64,000 nucleotides of DNA. It comes from Streptococcus suis. GTDB lineage: Bacteria > Bacillota > Bacilli > Lactobacillales > Streptococcaceae. The notes below the pieces were generated by a model. That model saw only the letters and a program-made list of their open reading frames with translations. It did not search any database and was not told the DNA's origin. Shown here piece by piece: positions 19,121-27,223 of the stretch. Position 1 is the first letter of the stretch. Each line of letters starts with the position of its first letter. The stretch is taken from assembly GCF_016743335.1 (NCBI RefSeq), contig NZ_WCJE01000004.1:1-64000 (forward strand). The letters run 5' to 3'. Both the position numbers and the translations under genes were made by a program.

Positions 19121-19504
19121 ATGCTTGAGGTATATCTAGGAAATAATGACAATACAAATCAAGACTTACTAACCATTTTGACGACCTATGGTGTGACTTA
19201 CCGTTGTACAAAAGCGTGTGATGTAAACCGTGAAATCTTACTGTCACTCTTTGCCAAAACCACGGATTGTTTTGAGTTGCTGTCGCCACGATTTCTTCGC
19301 TTTAAGCGTCAATATTCGATAAGTTTGAATGAGATGATTCAGCTTATTCTCCAAAAGCCAGACCAGAATCTTCGGCTGCCACTCATTGTCTGTCAGAATC
19401 ATGTCTATCCAGCTATTGGGCTAGACGAAGTGCGTACCTTTCTTCCCAGACAGGTAAAAGAAGAGCTGTTTCAGGCCACCTTGATGAAACAAGTGACAGG
19501 GTAG
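19121..19504 (+). CDS. Spx/ArsC-like thioredoxin-fold protein without CxxC
   Basis: A 127-residue protein. The C-terminal half follows the Spx pattern closely: LIQLILQKP-like helix, LRLPLIV, and GLDEVRTFLPRQVK, equivalent to the RRPIII and EDEIRRFLPRKV segments of Spx. The N-terminus has a short beta strand and RCTKAC instead of CxxC, so redox sensing of the Spx kind is unlikely. Spx proteins bind the RNA polymerase alpha subunit; a mobile-element version could alter host transcription (inference). Ribosome site GGAGGAG is 8 bp upstream. Confidence 0.65.
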   Translation: MLEVYLGNNDNTNQDLLTILTTYGVTYRCTKACDVNREILLSLFAKTTDCFELLSPRFLRFKRQYSISLNEMIQLILQKPDQNLRLPLIVCQNHVYPAIGLDEVRTFLPRQVKEELFQATLMKQVTG

Positions 19505-19512
19505 GTGTGAAG

Positions 19513-19746
19513 ATGAATGAACGATTTTGGGACAATTTAGAAATCATTCTGGCAGAAAAAGACCTCACTTGGGCAGAACTAGCTCGCAAAGTATTCAAAG
19601 GTCAATATGTCTATCCCAGTGAGTTTAATCGCCTCTATCAAAAATTGCGGCATTACAAATCCAATCGTCTAATGCCACAGACAAGATGGGTTGAGCGAAT
19701 CGTTCTAGTCTTAGATATTGATTATGAAGATTTATTCAAGAGGTGA
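19513..19746 (+). CDS. Small HTH-like protein
   Basis: A 77-residue protein with an XRE-like helical core (WAELARKVFKGQ and ERIVLVLDIDYEDLF), suggesting DNA binding. The ATG at 19513 is preferred; an in-frame GTG at 19507 would put the ribosome site inside its neighbour's stop region. It lies between the Spx-like gene and the CPBP gene and overlaps the latter by 4 bp. Confidence 0.6.
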   Translation: MNERFWDNLEIILAEKDLTWAELARKVFKGQYVYPSEFNRLYQKLRHYKSNRLMPQTRWVERIVLVLDIDYEDLFKR

Positions 19747-20333
19747 CAATGATAAGGATAGTGTTGTTTTATCTAGCCATACAGCTTAACGGACTTCTGG
19801 TGAGTTTATACTTACAAGAGTATATGACGATTAAGATCTTAGTCTTGCTACAATTGGTCCTATTAAGTGTGACTTGCTTAGAGATTGCCCGTCATAAAAC
19901 TGTTCAAGCAAAAAATATGACCTTGCAAAATCGCCTAAGATGGTTGCTTCTTGGTTTTGTGGTTATGGTTGCTTTTGCTGCCTTCATCAGTTTTCTATTT
20001 CCAGTTCTAACTAGGAATCAAGCGGTATTAGTACAAGTAGGAAAGCAGGTTCCACATGTTATCTTTTTATTGTTTCTGGTCAATGCAAGTGTCCTTGAAG
20101 AGCTTGTTTATAGGCAATTGCTGTGGGGAAAATTGACGTATCCCTTTGTACAAATAGGAGTGACCAGTTTTCTCTTTATTCTATCCCATGGACCCAATCA
20201 GTTAGGGAGTTGGCTTATGTATAGCTGTCTTGGGTTGACCTTGGCTGTCGTTCGATTGAAAACAGATTGTAAGATGGCAATCGCTTTACACTTGCTTTGG
20301 AATAGTTTGGTTTATATCTTGACCTTCTTGTGA
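19743..20333 (+). CDS. CPBP family intramembrane metalloprotease
   Basis: A 196-residue membrane protein with about six hydrophobic segments. The CPBP (CAAX protease and bacteriocin-processing) motifs are present: EELVYRQ (EExxxR) near residue 119, FILSH near residue 143, and HLLWN near residue 184. Related proteins process prenylated or secreted peptides, or give bacteriocin immunity. It is conserved in this ICE group; the substrate is unknown. Start overlaps the HTH gene. Confidence 0.8.
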   Translation: MTMIRIVLFYLAIQLNGLLVSLYLQEYMTIKILVLLQLVLLSVTCLEIARHKTVQAKNMTLQNRLRWLLLGFVVMVAFAAFISFLFPVLTRNQAVLVQVGKQVPHVIFLLFLVNASVLEELVYRQLLWGKLTYPFVQIGVTSFLFILSHGPNQLGSWLMYSCLGLTLAVVRLKTDCKMAIALHLLWNSLVYILTFL

Positions 20334-20348
20334 TACTAAAATCAAGAG

Positions 20349-20366
20349 TGCTTCCGTATTATGGAA
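20349..20366 (+). terminator. Hairpin after the CPBP gene
   Basis: GTGCTTCC and GGAAGCAC form an 8-bp stem with a 7-base loop, followed by a short T-rich stretch. A weak terminator or mRNA stabiliser. Confidence 0.5.
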
Positions 20367-20409
20367 GCACCTTATGTTTGATAGGGAATTTAAAGAAGAG
20401 GAGGTCACC

Positions 20410-20898
20410 ATGTCATCTGAACAACAAGAACGTCAAGCGATGCAATACGTGGAAAGAAGTAGTTTATTGATAGTCAGAACCCTCTTAAAGCTCTTAGAAT
20501 GGTCGGCTAGGCAAGCCTTAGCCCAAGATTCAGCTTATAAGATCGGAGTTCAAAAACTGGAAGAACTCCTTCAAAGCCCTTATGCCATTGAAGGGATTAA
20601 TGTTAGTAAAGACATCCTAGATAAGCCAATTGATGTGGAGAAATTTAAGGAGCTAATGGAGTCAGAAAAACTGCCAATCGCAATTAGTTGGCAAAAAGAC
20701 TATCTCTACTTCTATGCCAAGGATAAGACCTTACTCGATCATCACTTAGATGAATTGTTGAAGAAACTGATGTCTAATCCAGAGAAGCTAGAAGGTTTAA
20801 CCTTTGATAAAACCTTGGACCAAGAGATAGAACTGGCTAAAGAGAAAATTAGAGTGACAGAACCTTCGGCAGTCAAGACCAAGGAGGTGACCTTGTAA
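20410..20898 (+). CDS. ICE hypothetical protein, helical
   Basis: A 162-residue mostly helical, charged protein. The start at 20410 follows GAGGAGG at good distance; the in-frame ATG at 20374 lacks a ribosome site and falls close to the preceding hairpin. The middle part resembles a DUF-type domain found in conjugative elements of streptococci, but I cannot name it. It overlaps the next small gene (TAATG). Confidence 0.6.
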   Translation: MSSEQQERQAMQYVERSSLLIVRTLLKLLEWSARQALAQDSAYKIGVQKLEELLQSPYAIEGINVSKDILDKPIDVEKFKELMESEKLPIAISWQKDYLYFYAKDKTLLDHHLDELLKKLMSNPEKLEGLTFDKTLDQEIELAKEKIRVTEPSAVKTKEVTL

Positions 20899-20990
20899 TG
20901 TATTCCAGGCAAAAAGCATTTGTCTTTGGACTTTTGGGTCTCGCCTTTGGCTATTTCTGTCATCGTCTAAAGTTACCACATATTATTTGA
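20898..20990 (+). CDS. 30-residue membrane peptide, last intact gene before the VirD4 lesion
   Basis: Begins MYSRQKAFVFGLLGLAFGY, a single short hydrophobic helix, and ends HRLKLPHII. AAGGAGG at the end of the previous gene is its ribosome site. In intact relatives the coupling protein gene is expected near here. Its stop codon overlaps the -35 box of the next promoter. Confidence 0.5.
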   Translation: MYSRQKAFVFGLLGLAFGYFCHRLKLPHII

Positions 20991-21015
20991 AAACGCTGAC
21001 AATATATGGTATACT
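20987..21015 (+). promoter_or_regulatory. Promoter of the secreted-protein gene
   Basis: TTGAAA (20987-20992) and TATACT (21010-21015) with a 17-bp spacer. A long AT-rich leader of about 130 bp follows before the start at 21148, with a second ribosome-site-like AAAGGAG at about 21069 that has no open frame. Confidence 0.6.
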
Positions 21016-21147
21016 TACATTATAAGAAGTGCTTCTGAAGTTATTAAAACAAATTTATAGCTTGTTAGAAAGGAGTTAAAATAAATCAAGCTATATTATT
21101 ATTAAGGTTGTCATGGCAGTGTTCATTTATTTAGAAAGGAAAATATT

Positions 21148-21756
21148 ATGAAAAAGCTAATAGTATTTTTAACACTTATTTGTTCGTTCTTTTTGTTCGA
21201 TGGACATAAGGCTAAAGCTGACGTTCTTGATTTGAATAATGTTCAAGTTGAATCGATGACACGAACAGAAGTTATTGATTTTTATGCCGATATGAATAAT
21301 GTATCTTATGAAGAAGCTGAACAAATAGTATTTCCAGAACAACAGGGGGCACTAAGAGCTGCCAGGAGTGCAGTGGTAGTAGATGAGCCTGAGTACGTCA
21401 TGTTAAGAGCAGCAACAACTTATGTAACTCGTTTGACAGGTAGTCATCCTAATGGAACTGTTTATTTTGCTTGTGAAGTAAGTAGCGGAGGATGGAAAAG
21501 AGGAATACATAATATTAGATACGGTGGTTTTACAATAAATGGATCTCTTGGTTTTAGTGGACAATTTAATTATACTTTAGCAGATCCAAACCAAATTATG
21601 TATGATTTTAGTGGAACACTATATAGAAATACAACTACAAGTATAACAAGAGGTGGGCAAGTTGGTTTAGGGGAATCATTTACTGTTAATTCATCAATAA
21701 CTACTAGTACAAATTACTATGGAAAATTTAACTATAGTGGAAGTGTGCACTTCTAA
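21148..21756 (+). CDS. Secreted protein of unknown function
   Basis: A 202-residue protein with a clear Sec signal (MKK, hydrophobic 5-17, cleavage near AKA-DV at about residue 24). Mature part: a short acidic helical stretch, then from about residue 90 a beta-rich, Ser/Thr/Gly-rich domain containing one Cys. No membrane anchor, LPxTG or catalytic motif is seen. Base composition is lower in GC than the flanking ICE genes. It and the following gene sit exactly where the 5' part of virD4 should be, so they came as a cargo pair (inference). A bacteriocin-like or adhesive role is only a guess. Confidence 0.7.
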   Translation: MKKLIVFLTLICSFFLFDGHKAKADVLDLNNVQVESMTRTEVIDFYADMNNVSYEEAEQIVFPEQQGALRAARSAVVVDEPEYVMLRAATTYVTRLTGSHPNGTVYFACEVSSGGWKRGIHNIRYGGFTINGSLGFSGQFNYTLADPNQIMYDFSGTLYRNTTTSITRGGQVGLGESFTVNSSITTSTNYYGKFNYSGSVHF

Positions 21757-21932
21757 TGAAAAAGTTTAAACTACTTAGAGTTGTTATTTTCCCTTTTTTA
21801 CCAGCAATTGCGTACCAAATGACTTTATTGCTCACGCCTAATGCATTTGATTATTTAAATTCAATATATAATGTTTTATTTGTAATTTCATTGTGGATTG
21901 CAGTTTACTTTTTAGGCGAATTAGATGATTGA
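21756..21932 (+). CDS. 58-residue membrane protein, possible immunity or partner protein
   Basis: Start overlaps the stop of the secreted-protein gene (TAATG), so the two are tightly coupled. It has a basic N-terminus and two hydrophobic segments (about residues 8-26 and 36-54) with a short loop, ending in GELDD. A tiny two-helix protein coupled to a secreted protein is a typical layout for immunity, but there is no recognised family. Confidence 0.6.
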   Translation: MKKFKLLRVVIFPFLPAIAYQMTLLLTPNAFDYLNSIYNVLFVISLWIAVYFLGELDD

Positions 21933-21986
21933 AATACATCTTCTAACTGAGTGATATCATTGAGTTTAATAGTGCCCGAGTTATAG

Positions 21987-22044
21987 CAAGTAACGAATAG
22001 TTAAGGAATGCTCCTCCTGATACTATCCGTTGCTTGTTTTTTTT
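21987..22044 (+). terminator. Strong terminator ahead of the VirD4 remnant
   Basis: Fifteen-bp arms (21987-22001 and 22022-22036, two non-Watson-Crick positions) followed by eight T. It ends the cargo pair. An open frame that appears to start VirD4 at 22008 runs through this hairpin, so that start is an artefact. Confidence 0.75.
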
Positions 22045-22076
22045 GGGGGGTTCTAATTTCTATTAAATTATACCTA

Positions 22077-23366
22077 TTGGCTGAGAAGACAGGTAAACTC
22101 TTTTTAGAAAACGGTTATCAGGTCAAGGATTTAGACTTGGTTAATATGACCAATTCAGACGGTTTTAATCCCTTTCGTTATGTAGAAACAGAGAATGATT
22201 TGAACGGCATGTTAACGGTCTATTTTAACAATACCCGTGGGTCTGGTTCTCGCAGTGATCCTTTTTGGGACGAGGCTTCCATGACCTTGGTGCGAGCCAT
22301 TACTTCTTACTTGGTGGATTTTTACAATCCTCCAGGAAGTTCCAAGCAAGAGCAGGAAGCAAGACGTAAGCGTGGCCGTTATCCAGCCTTTTCAGAGATT
22401 GGGAAACTCCTCAAACTCTTATCAAAGGGAGACAATCAGGACAAAAGTGTTCTTGAAGTCCTGTTTGAAGATTATGCTAAAAAATACGGTCACGAAAACT
22501 TTACCATGCGAAACTGGGCAGATTTTCAAAACTATAAGGATAAGACGTTGGATTCGGTGATTGCGGTTACAACAGCTAAATTTGCTCTCTTTAATATCCA
22601 ATCAGTGATTGATTTGACGCAAAGAGACACTATGGATTTGAAAACGTGGGGTACTCAAAAGACCATGGTCTATCTTGTTATTCCAGACAATGATACGACC
22701 TTTCGCTTTCTCTCTGCCCTCTTTTTCTCCACTGTTTTTTCCACCTTGACCAGACAGGCTGATGTGGACTTTAAAGGGCAATTGCCGATTCATGTTCGAA
22801 GCTATCTGGATGAGTTTGCGAATAGTGGGGAAATCCCAGACTTCGCCGAACAAACCTCAACAGTTCGCTCTAGGAACATGAGTCTAGTACCAATTTTACA
22901 AAATATCGCCCAACTTCAAGGACTATATAAGGAAAAAGAGGCTTGGAAAACTATTCTTGGGAATTGTGACAGTCTCCTCTATTTGGGTGGAAATGACGAG
23001 GAAACGTTCAAATTCATGAGTGGTCTTCTAGGTAAACAAACCATTGATGTCAGAAGTACCAGTCGTTCTTTTGGGCAGAATGGCTCAAGTTCTACCTCTC
23101 ACCAGAAAATTGCTCGTGACTTGATGACGGCTGATGAAGTCGGGAATATGAAACGAGATGAGTGCCTCGTACGCATTGCTGGAGTGCCTGTATTTAGATC
23201 AAAGAAATATTTTCCACTCAAACATAAGAATTGGAAATGGCTTGCAGATAAGGAATCTGATGAACGCTGGTGGCATTATCGCATCAATCCCTTAACTGCT
23301 GAGGAAGAGCTAGATTTGTCAGGCCATAAAATAAGGGATTTAAGCACAGAAACGTCACTACATTAA
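22077..23366 (+). pseudogene. VirD4/TraG coupling protein, 5'-truncated
   Basis: About 430 residues of a type IV coupling protein. The homology begins abruptly at LAEKTGKLFLENGYQV, the segment that normally follows Walker A and the conserved DPKGEL-like strand; the membrane anchor and Walker A are absent. Walker B is present as RSYLDEFANSG, as are VRSRNMS and CDSLLYLGGND, typical of the family, and the C-terminus is intact. No ribosome site precedes a good start. The missing 5' part is replaced by the cargo at 20991-22076. Without Walker A it cannot drive DNA transfer; a coupling protein from elsewhere would be needed. Confidence 0.8.
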
Positions 23367-23383
23367 TAGAAATGAGGAAAAAT

Positions 23384-23626
23384 ATGAATCAAAAACTAAC
23401 AGGCTTTGTTTACGGAGTGGACGCCAGCTCCATGTTCTCCCAAGCCATATCTCTATTACAAAAAGGCTTGATTGCAGTAGGAGCCTTTCTTGTTGTCATG
23501 GGCATTATCAACCTTTCAACCAACATTAAAGATGGTGGGCCAGGTGTCCGAAATGCCATTCTAGAAATTGTTGGTGGGGTCATGGTGGGAGCCGCAGGTG
23601 CTTTTGTGACACAGATTACCATTTAG
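23384..23626 (+). CDS. Maff2-family small membrane protein
   Basis: An 80-residue protein with two hydrophobic segments and Gly-rich C-terminal half (VGGVMVGAAGAF), matching the Maff2 family that sits at the head of T4SS membrane genes in Gram-positive ICEs; it may be a pilin- or channel-like component. Start at 23384 follows GAGG; the ATG at 23372 contains that site. Confidence 0.75.
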   Translation: MNQKLTGFVYGVDASSMFSQAISLLQKGLIAVGAFLVVMGIINLSTNIKDGGPGVRNAILEIVGGVMVGAAGAFVTQITI

Positions 23627-23644
23627 AGGAGGTCAGAACATGAC

Positions 23645-24499
23645 ATGATGATGAATTTTACGTCACCTTTTGTATTTCTAGCCTCTGAAAAAGTGTCAAG
23701 CGATAGCCTTTTTGAAGGGTTTCAGGTCGATTTAGAATCAACCGCTAACTTGGTTAAATCACTGGCAGACTTTAACCCGACAGTTTGGTCTTACATGACA
23801 GCCATTACCAAGGGGATTATGCAGCCCTTGGGAGTAGCTATTCTTGCGGTTGTTCTCGTACTCGAATTCTCAAAAATGGCCAAGAAAATCGCAAACTCAG
23901 GTGGTGCGATGACCTTTGAAGCCATGGCACCTATGATTGTCAGCTACATTATGGTCGCGGTCGTGATTACCAATACGACGGTTATTGTGGAAGCCATTAT
24001 TGCCATTGCCTCTTATGTTATTGAACAAGTGGCAGGGCTTGTCACGAATGGTGGTGCTAATTACGATACCATCTCAGGCATCAAGGGCTCTGGAATTGTA
24101 GGAAAAATGATTATTGGCTTTTTTGCGATTCTCATTTGGTTGGTGCGAATGGTTAGTATCATGGTTGTCAATATCTTGATTACCATTCGCTTTATCCAAC
24201 TCTATCTGATGATTCCTTTTGCACCTGTTACCATTCCGACCTTCCTTAGTGATGACTGGAGAAGTGTTGGGATTGGCTACCTTAAGAACATCATGGTCTA
24301 TGCCGTTCAAGGTATTTTGATTTTTCTAATCGTATCTCTTGTTCCCTTGTTTGAATCGGCTGGAAAGATTGCCGTATCAAATGGAGCTGGAGTTATGGAA
24401 TCACTCGCCATCATGTTTGGTGGCTTGGTACAGGCCATCTTGTTAATCATTGCCTTAGTTGGCAGTCAACGAACCGCCCGAAGTATTTTGGGGATGTAG
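23645..24499 (+). CDS. VirB6/TrbL-like conjugation membrane protein
   Basis: A 284-residue protein with about six membrane segments after an N-terminal extracytoplasmic stretch. It occupies the VirB6/TrbL position between Maff2 and PrgI. The start is one of three consecutive ATG codons (23645, 23648, 23651) after AGGAGG. It probably forms part of the inner channel of the transfer machine with VirB4 and PrgI. Confidence 0.8.
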   Translation: MMMNFTSPFVFLASEKVSSDSLFEGFQVDLESTANLVKSLADFNPTVWSYMTAITKGIMQPLGVAILAVVLVLEFSKMAKKIANSGGAMTFEAMAPMIVSYIMVAVVITNTTVIVEAIIAIASYVIEQVAGLVTNGGANYDTISGIKGSGIVGKMIIGFFAILIWLVRMVSIMVVNILITIRFIQLYLMIPFAPVTIPTFLSDDWRSVGIGYLKNIMVYAVQGILIFLIVSLVPLFESAGKIAVSNGAGVMESLAIMFGGLVQAILLIIALVGSQRTARSILGM

Positions 24500-24560
24500 G
24501 AGGAAGGGAATCATTATCTCTCCTCCTCTTTTTATAGCTTACTTAGATTGGAGAACATTT

Positions 24561-24914
24561 ATGAACACACGTGTCTTTAAGGACATTTCAAAGGTTCAAC
24601 ACAGGGCATGGTTAGGATTTACAACTAGACAGGTTATTTTTGTATTTCCAGCCGTCGCCCTAACCATTTTGGTATTTGGCTTGAACCTATTTTACTGGCA
24701 ATTTGGGGATTGGTTTGTCTATGGTTTTGTTTTTAGCTTTACCATTCCACTCATGTTATTTGGGGTCTATAGACCCAATGACTTACCATTTGAAACCTAT
24801 CTCAAGTACCGTTTTCATTATGAACTAACGGTGCCAGACCGCACATTTACTGGAAGAAAAGGAGACCAACGTGAAAAAATTAAAACACTCAATGAAACCA
24901 AAGACCTCTTCTAA
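24561..24914 (+). CDS. PrgI family conjugation protein
   Basis: A 117-residue protein with two adjacent membrane helices (about 25-45 and 51-72) and the YRPNDLPFETYLKYR-type segment typical of PrgI proteins, T4SS components of Gram-positive elements. Ribosome site TTGGAGA precedes ATG 24561. Its 3' end overlaps virB4 by 44 bp, as usual for this gene pair. Confidence 0.85.
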   Translation: MNTRVFKDISKVQHRAWLGFTTRQVIFVFPAVALTILVFGLNLFYWQFGDWFVYGFVFSFTIPLMLFGVYRPNDLPFETYLKYRFHYELTVPDRTFTGRKGDQREKIKTLNETKDLF

Positions 24915-27222
24915 TGATAAAAAGCAAAAGACGAAAACACAGAAGCAGGAGATCAGACCTTCTACCGTAAATACATTAGCCTATCAAGGACTTTTTCAAA
25001 ATGGCCTTATGCAGGTCAGTCCAAGCTATTTTTCACAAACCTATCTCTTAGGAGATGTCAATTATCAAACAGTTGGCTTAGATGATAAAGGAGCTATTGT
25101 TGAGAAATATTCCGATTTAATCAATTCACTAGATGATAAGACCAATTTCCAACTGACCATTTTCAATCAAAAGGTCAATTTGGAAAAATTTCGTAAGAGT
25201 ATTCTCTATCCCTTACAGGAAGATGGGTTTGATGCTTATCGTGATGAATTGAATCGCATGATGGATGCCAACTTAGAGGCGGGTGAGAACAACTTTTCGG
25301 CTGTCAAGTTTCTTTCATTTGGCAAGAGCGACCAGAGTCCAAAACTAGCCTATCGCTCTCTGTCGCAAATTGGGGAATATTTCAAGAGTGGCTTTTCAGA
25401 GATTGATGTATCTCTTGGTCTGCTTGGTGGAGAAGAGCGAGTGAATGTCCTTGCGGATATGTTACGAGGTGAAAATCATTTACCATTCTCTTACAAGGAT
25501 TTAACCCTGTCAGGTCAATCCACCAAACACTTTATTGCTCCAACCTACCTTTCCTTTAAACACAAGAATCATATTGAATTGGACGATCGATTATTACAGA
25601 TTGTCTATGTTCGTGACTATGGTATGGAGCTAGGGGATAAATTTATTCGTGACCTCATGCAGTCAGATTTGGAAGTGATGATTAGCCTACATGCTAAAGG
25701 CTCTACCAAGTCTGAAACCATGACCAAGCTACGAACCAAGAAGACCTTGATGGAATCGCAAAAGATTGGGGAACAACAAAAGATGGCTCGGACAGGCATC
25801 TATTTGGAGAAGGTCGGCCATGTTCTTGAAAACAACATCGATGAAGCAGAAGCTCTTCTTCAAACCATGACCCAAACAGGAGATAAACTGTTTGACACCG
25901 TATTTCTAATTGGCGTGCTGGCGGATACTGAAGAACAACTCAAACAATCTCTTGATATTATCAAGCAAGTGGCAGGGTCTAATGATATGATTATCGATAA
26001 CTTGACCTATATGCAAGAAGCTGCTTTTAATAGTCTCTTGCCATTTGGGAAGAACTATCTTGAAGGTGTTTCTCGGTCTCTATTGACTTCAAACGTTGCC
26101 GTGAATGCACCTTGGACTTCCGTTGATATTCAGGACAAGGGTGGGAAATTTTATGGCATCAATCAAATCTCAAGTAATATCATCAGTATTGACCGTGGCA
26201 AGTTAAATACTCCGTCAGGTTTGATTTTAGGGACTTCTGGAGCTGGAAAAGGGATGGCGACAAAACATGAAATCATCTCTACTAAGCTCAAGGAATCAGA
26301 TAGTGATACTGAAATTATTATTGTTGACCCAGAAAATGAGTACAGTATTATCGGTCAAGCCTTTGGTGGGGAGAGTATTGATATTGCCCCAGATTCCACT
26401 ACCTTCTTAAATGTCTTAGACCTATCCGATGAGAATATGGATGAGGATCCAGTCAAGGTCAAGTCAGAATTTCTCTTGTCTTGGATAGGAAAGCTCTTGG
26501 ACCGCAAAATGGATGGTCGTGAGAAGTCCTTGATTGACCGTGTGACACGACTCACCTATAAGCATTTTGACACACCGTCCTTGGTCGAGTGGGTCTTTGT
26601 CTTATCTCAACAACCTGAACAGGAAGCTAAGGACTTGGCACTCGATATGGAACTCTATGTGGAAGGGTCGTTGGATATTTTCTCACATCGGACCAATATC
26701 AAGACAGATAGTCATTTCCTGATTTACAATGTCAAAAAGCTAGGCGATGAATTAAAACAAATTGCCCTTATGGTTATCTTTGACCAAATTTGGAATCGGG
26801 TGGTGAAAAACCAGAAACTAGGGAAGAAGACCTGGATTTACTTTGATGAAATGCAGCTTCTTTTATTGGACAAATATGCCTCTGATTTCTTCTTTAAACT
26901 CTGGAGTCGTGTCCGTAAGTATGGGGCGATACCAACTGGCATTACTCAAAATGTGGAGACACTTCTTTTGGATGCCAATGGCAGACGTATTATTGCCAAT
27001 AGCGAGTTTATGATTCTATTAAAACAGGCTAAGAGCGATCGCGAAGAATTGGTGCATATGCTTGGACTTTCCAAGGAACTGGAGAAATACTTGGTCAATC
27101 CTGAAAAAGGGGCAGGCTTAATTAAGGCCGGTTCCACCGTTGTCCCGTTTAAGAATAAGATTCCACAACACACCAAGCTCTTTGACATCATGAGTACAGA
27201 CCCTGAAAAAATGAGGACATGA
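24871..27222 (+). CDS. VirB4-like T4SS ATPase
   Basis: A 783-residue ATPase that powers assembly of the conjugation channel. The start is GTG with AAGGAGA upstream. Walker A reads ILGTSGAGKGMA near residue 454, with Gly where Ser/Thr is usual after the Lys. Walker B IYFDEMQLLLLD is near residue 660, and an RKYGAIPTGITQN segment near residue 690 corresponds to motif D. Full length and apparently intact, unlike the VirD4 partner. Confidence 0.9.
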   Translation: MKKLKHSMKPKTSSNDKKQKTKTQKQEIRPSTVNTLAYQGLFQNGLMQVSPSYFSQTYLLGDVNYQTVGLDDKGAIVEKYSDLINSLDDKTNFQLTIFNQKVNLEKFRKSILYPLQEDGFDAYRDELNRMMDANLEAGENNFSAVKFLSFGKSDQSPKLAYRSLSQIGEYFKSGFSEIDVSLGLLGGEERVNVLADMLRGENHLPFSYKDLTLSGQSTKHFIAPTYLSFKHKNHIELDDRLLQIVYVRDYGMELGDKFIRDLMQSDLEVMISLHAKGSTKSETMTKLRTKKTLMESQKIGEQQKMARTGIYLEKVGHVLENNIDEAEALLQTMTQTGDKLFDTVFLIGVLADTEEQLKQSLDIIKQVAGSNDMIIDNLTYMQEAAFNSLLPFGKNYLEGVSRSLLTSNVAVNAPWTSVDIQDKGGKFYGINQISSNIISIDRGKLNTPSGLILGTSGAGKGMATKHEIISTKLKESDSDTEIIIVDPENEYSIIGQAFGGESIDIAPDSTTFLNVLDLSDENMDEDPVKVKSEFLLSWIGKLLDRKMDGREKSLIDRVTRLTYKHFDTPSLVEWVFVLSQQPEQEAKDLALDMELYVEGSLDIFSHRTNIKTDSHFLIYNVKKLGDELKQIALMVIFDQIWNRVVKNQKLGKKTWIYFDEMQLLLLDKYASDFFFKLWSRVRKYGAIPTGITQNVETLLLDANGRRIIANSEFMILLKQAKSDREELVHMLGLSKELEKYLVNPEKGAGLIKAGSTVVPFKNKIPQHTKLFDIMSTDPEKMRT

Positions 27223-27223
27223 G

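Noticed and set aside
22008..22076. Apparent N-terminus of VirD4 beginning MLLLILSVACFF
   Set aside because: It is encoded by the stem and T-run of a terminator hairpin and has no ribosome site, so it is not a real protein start.
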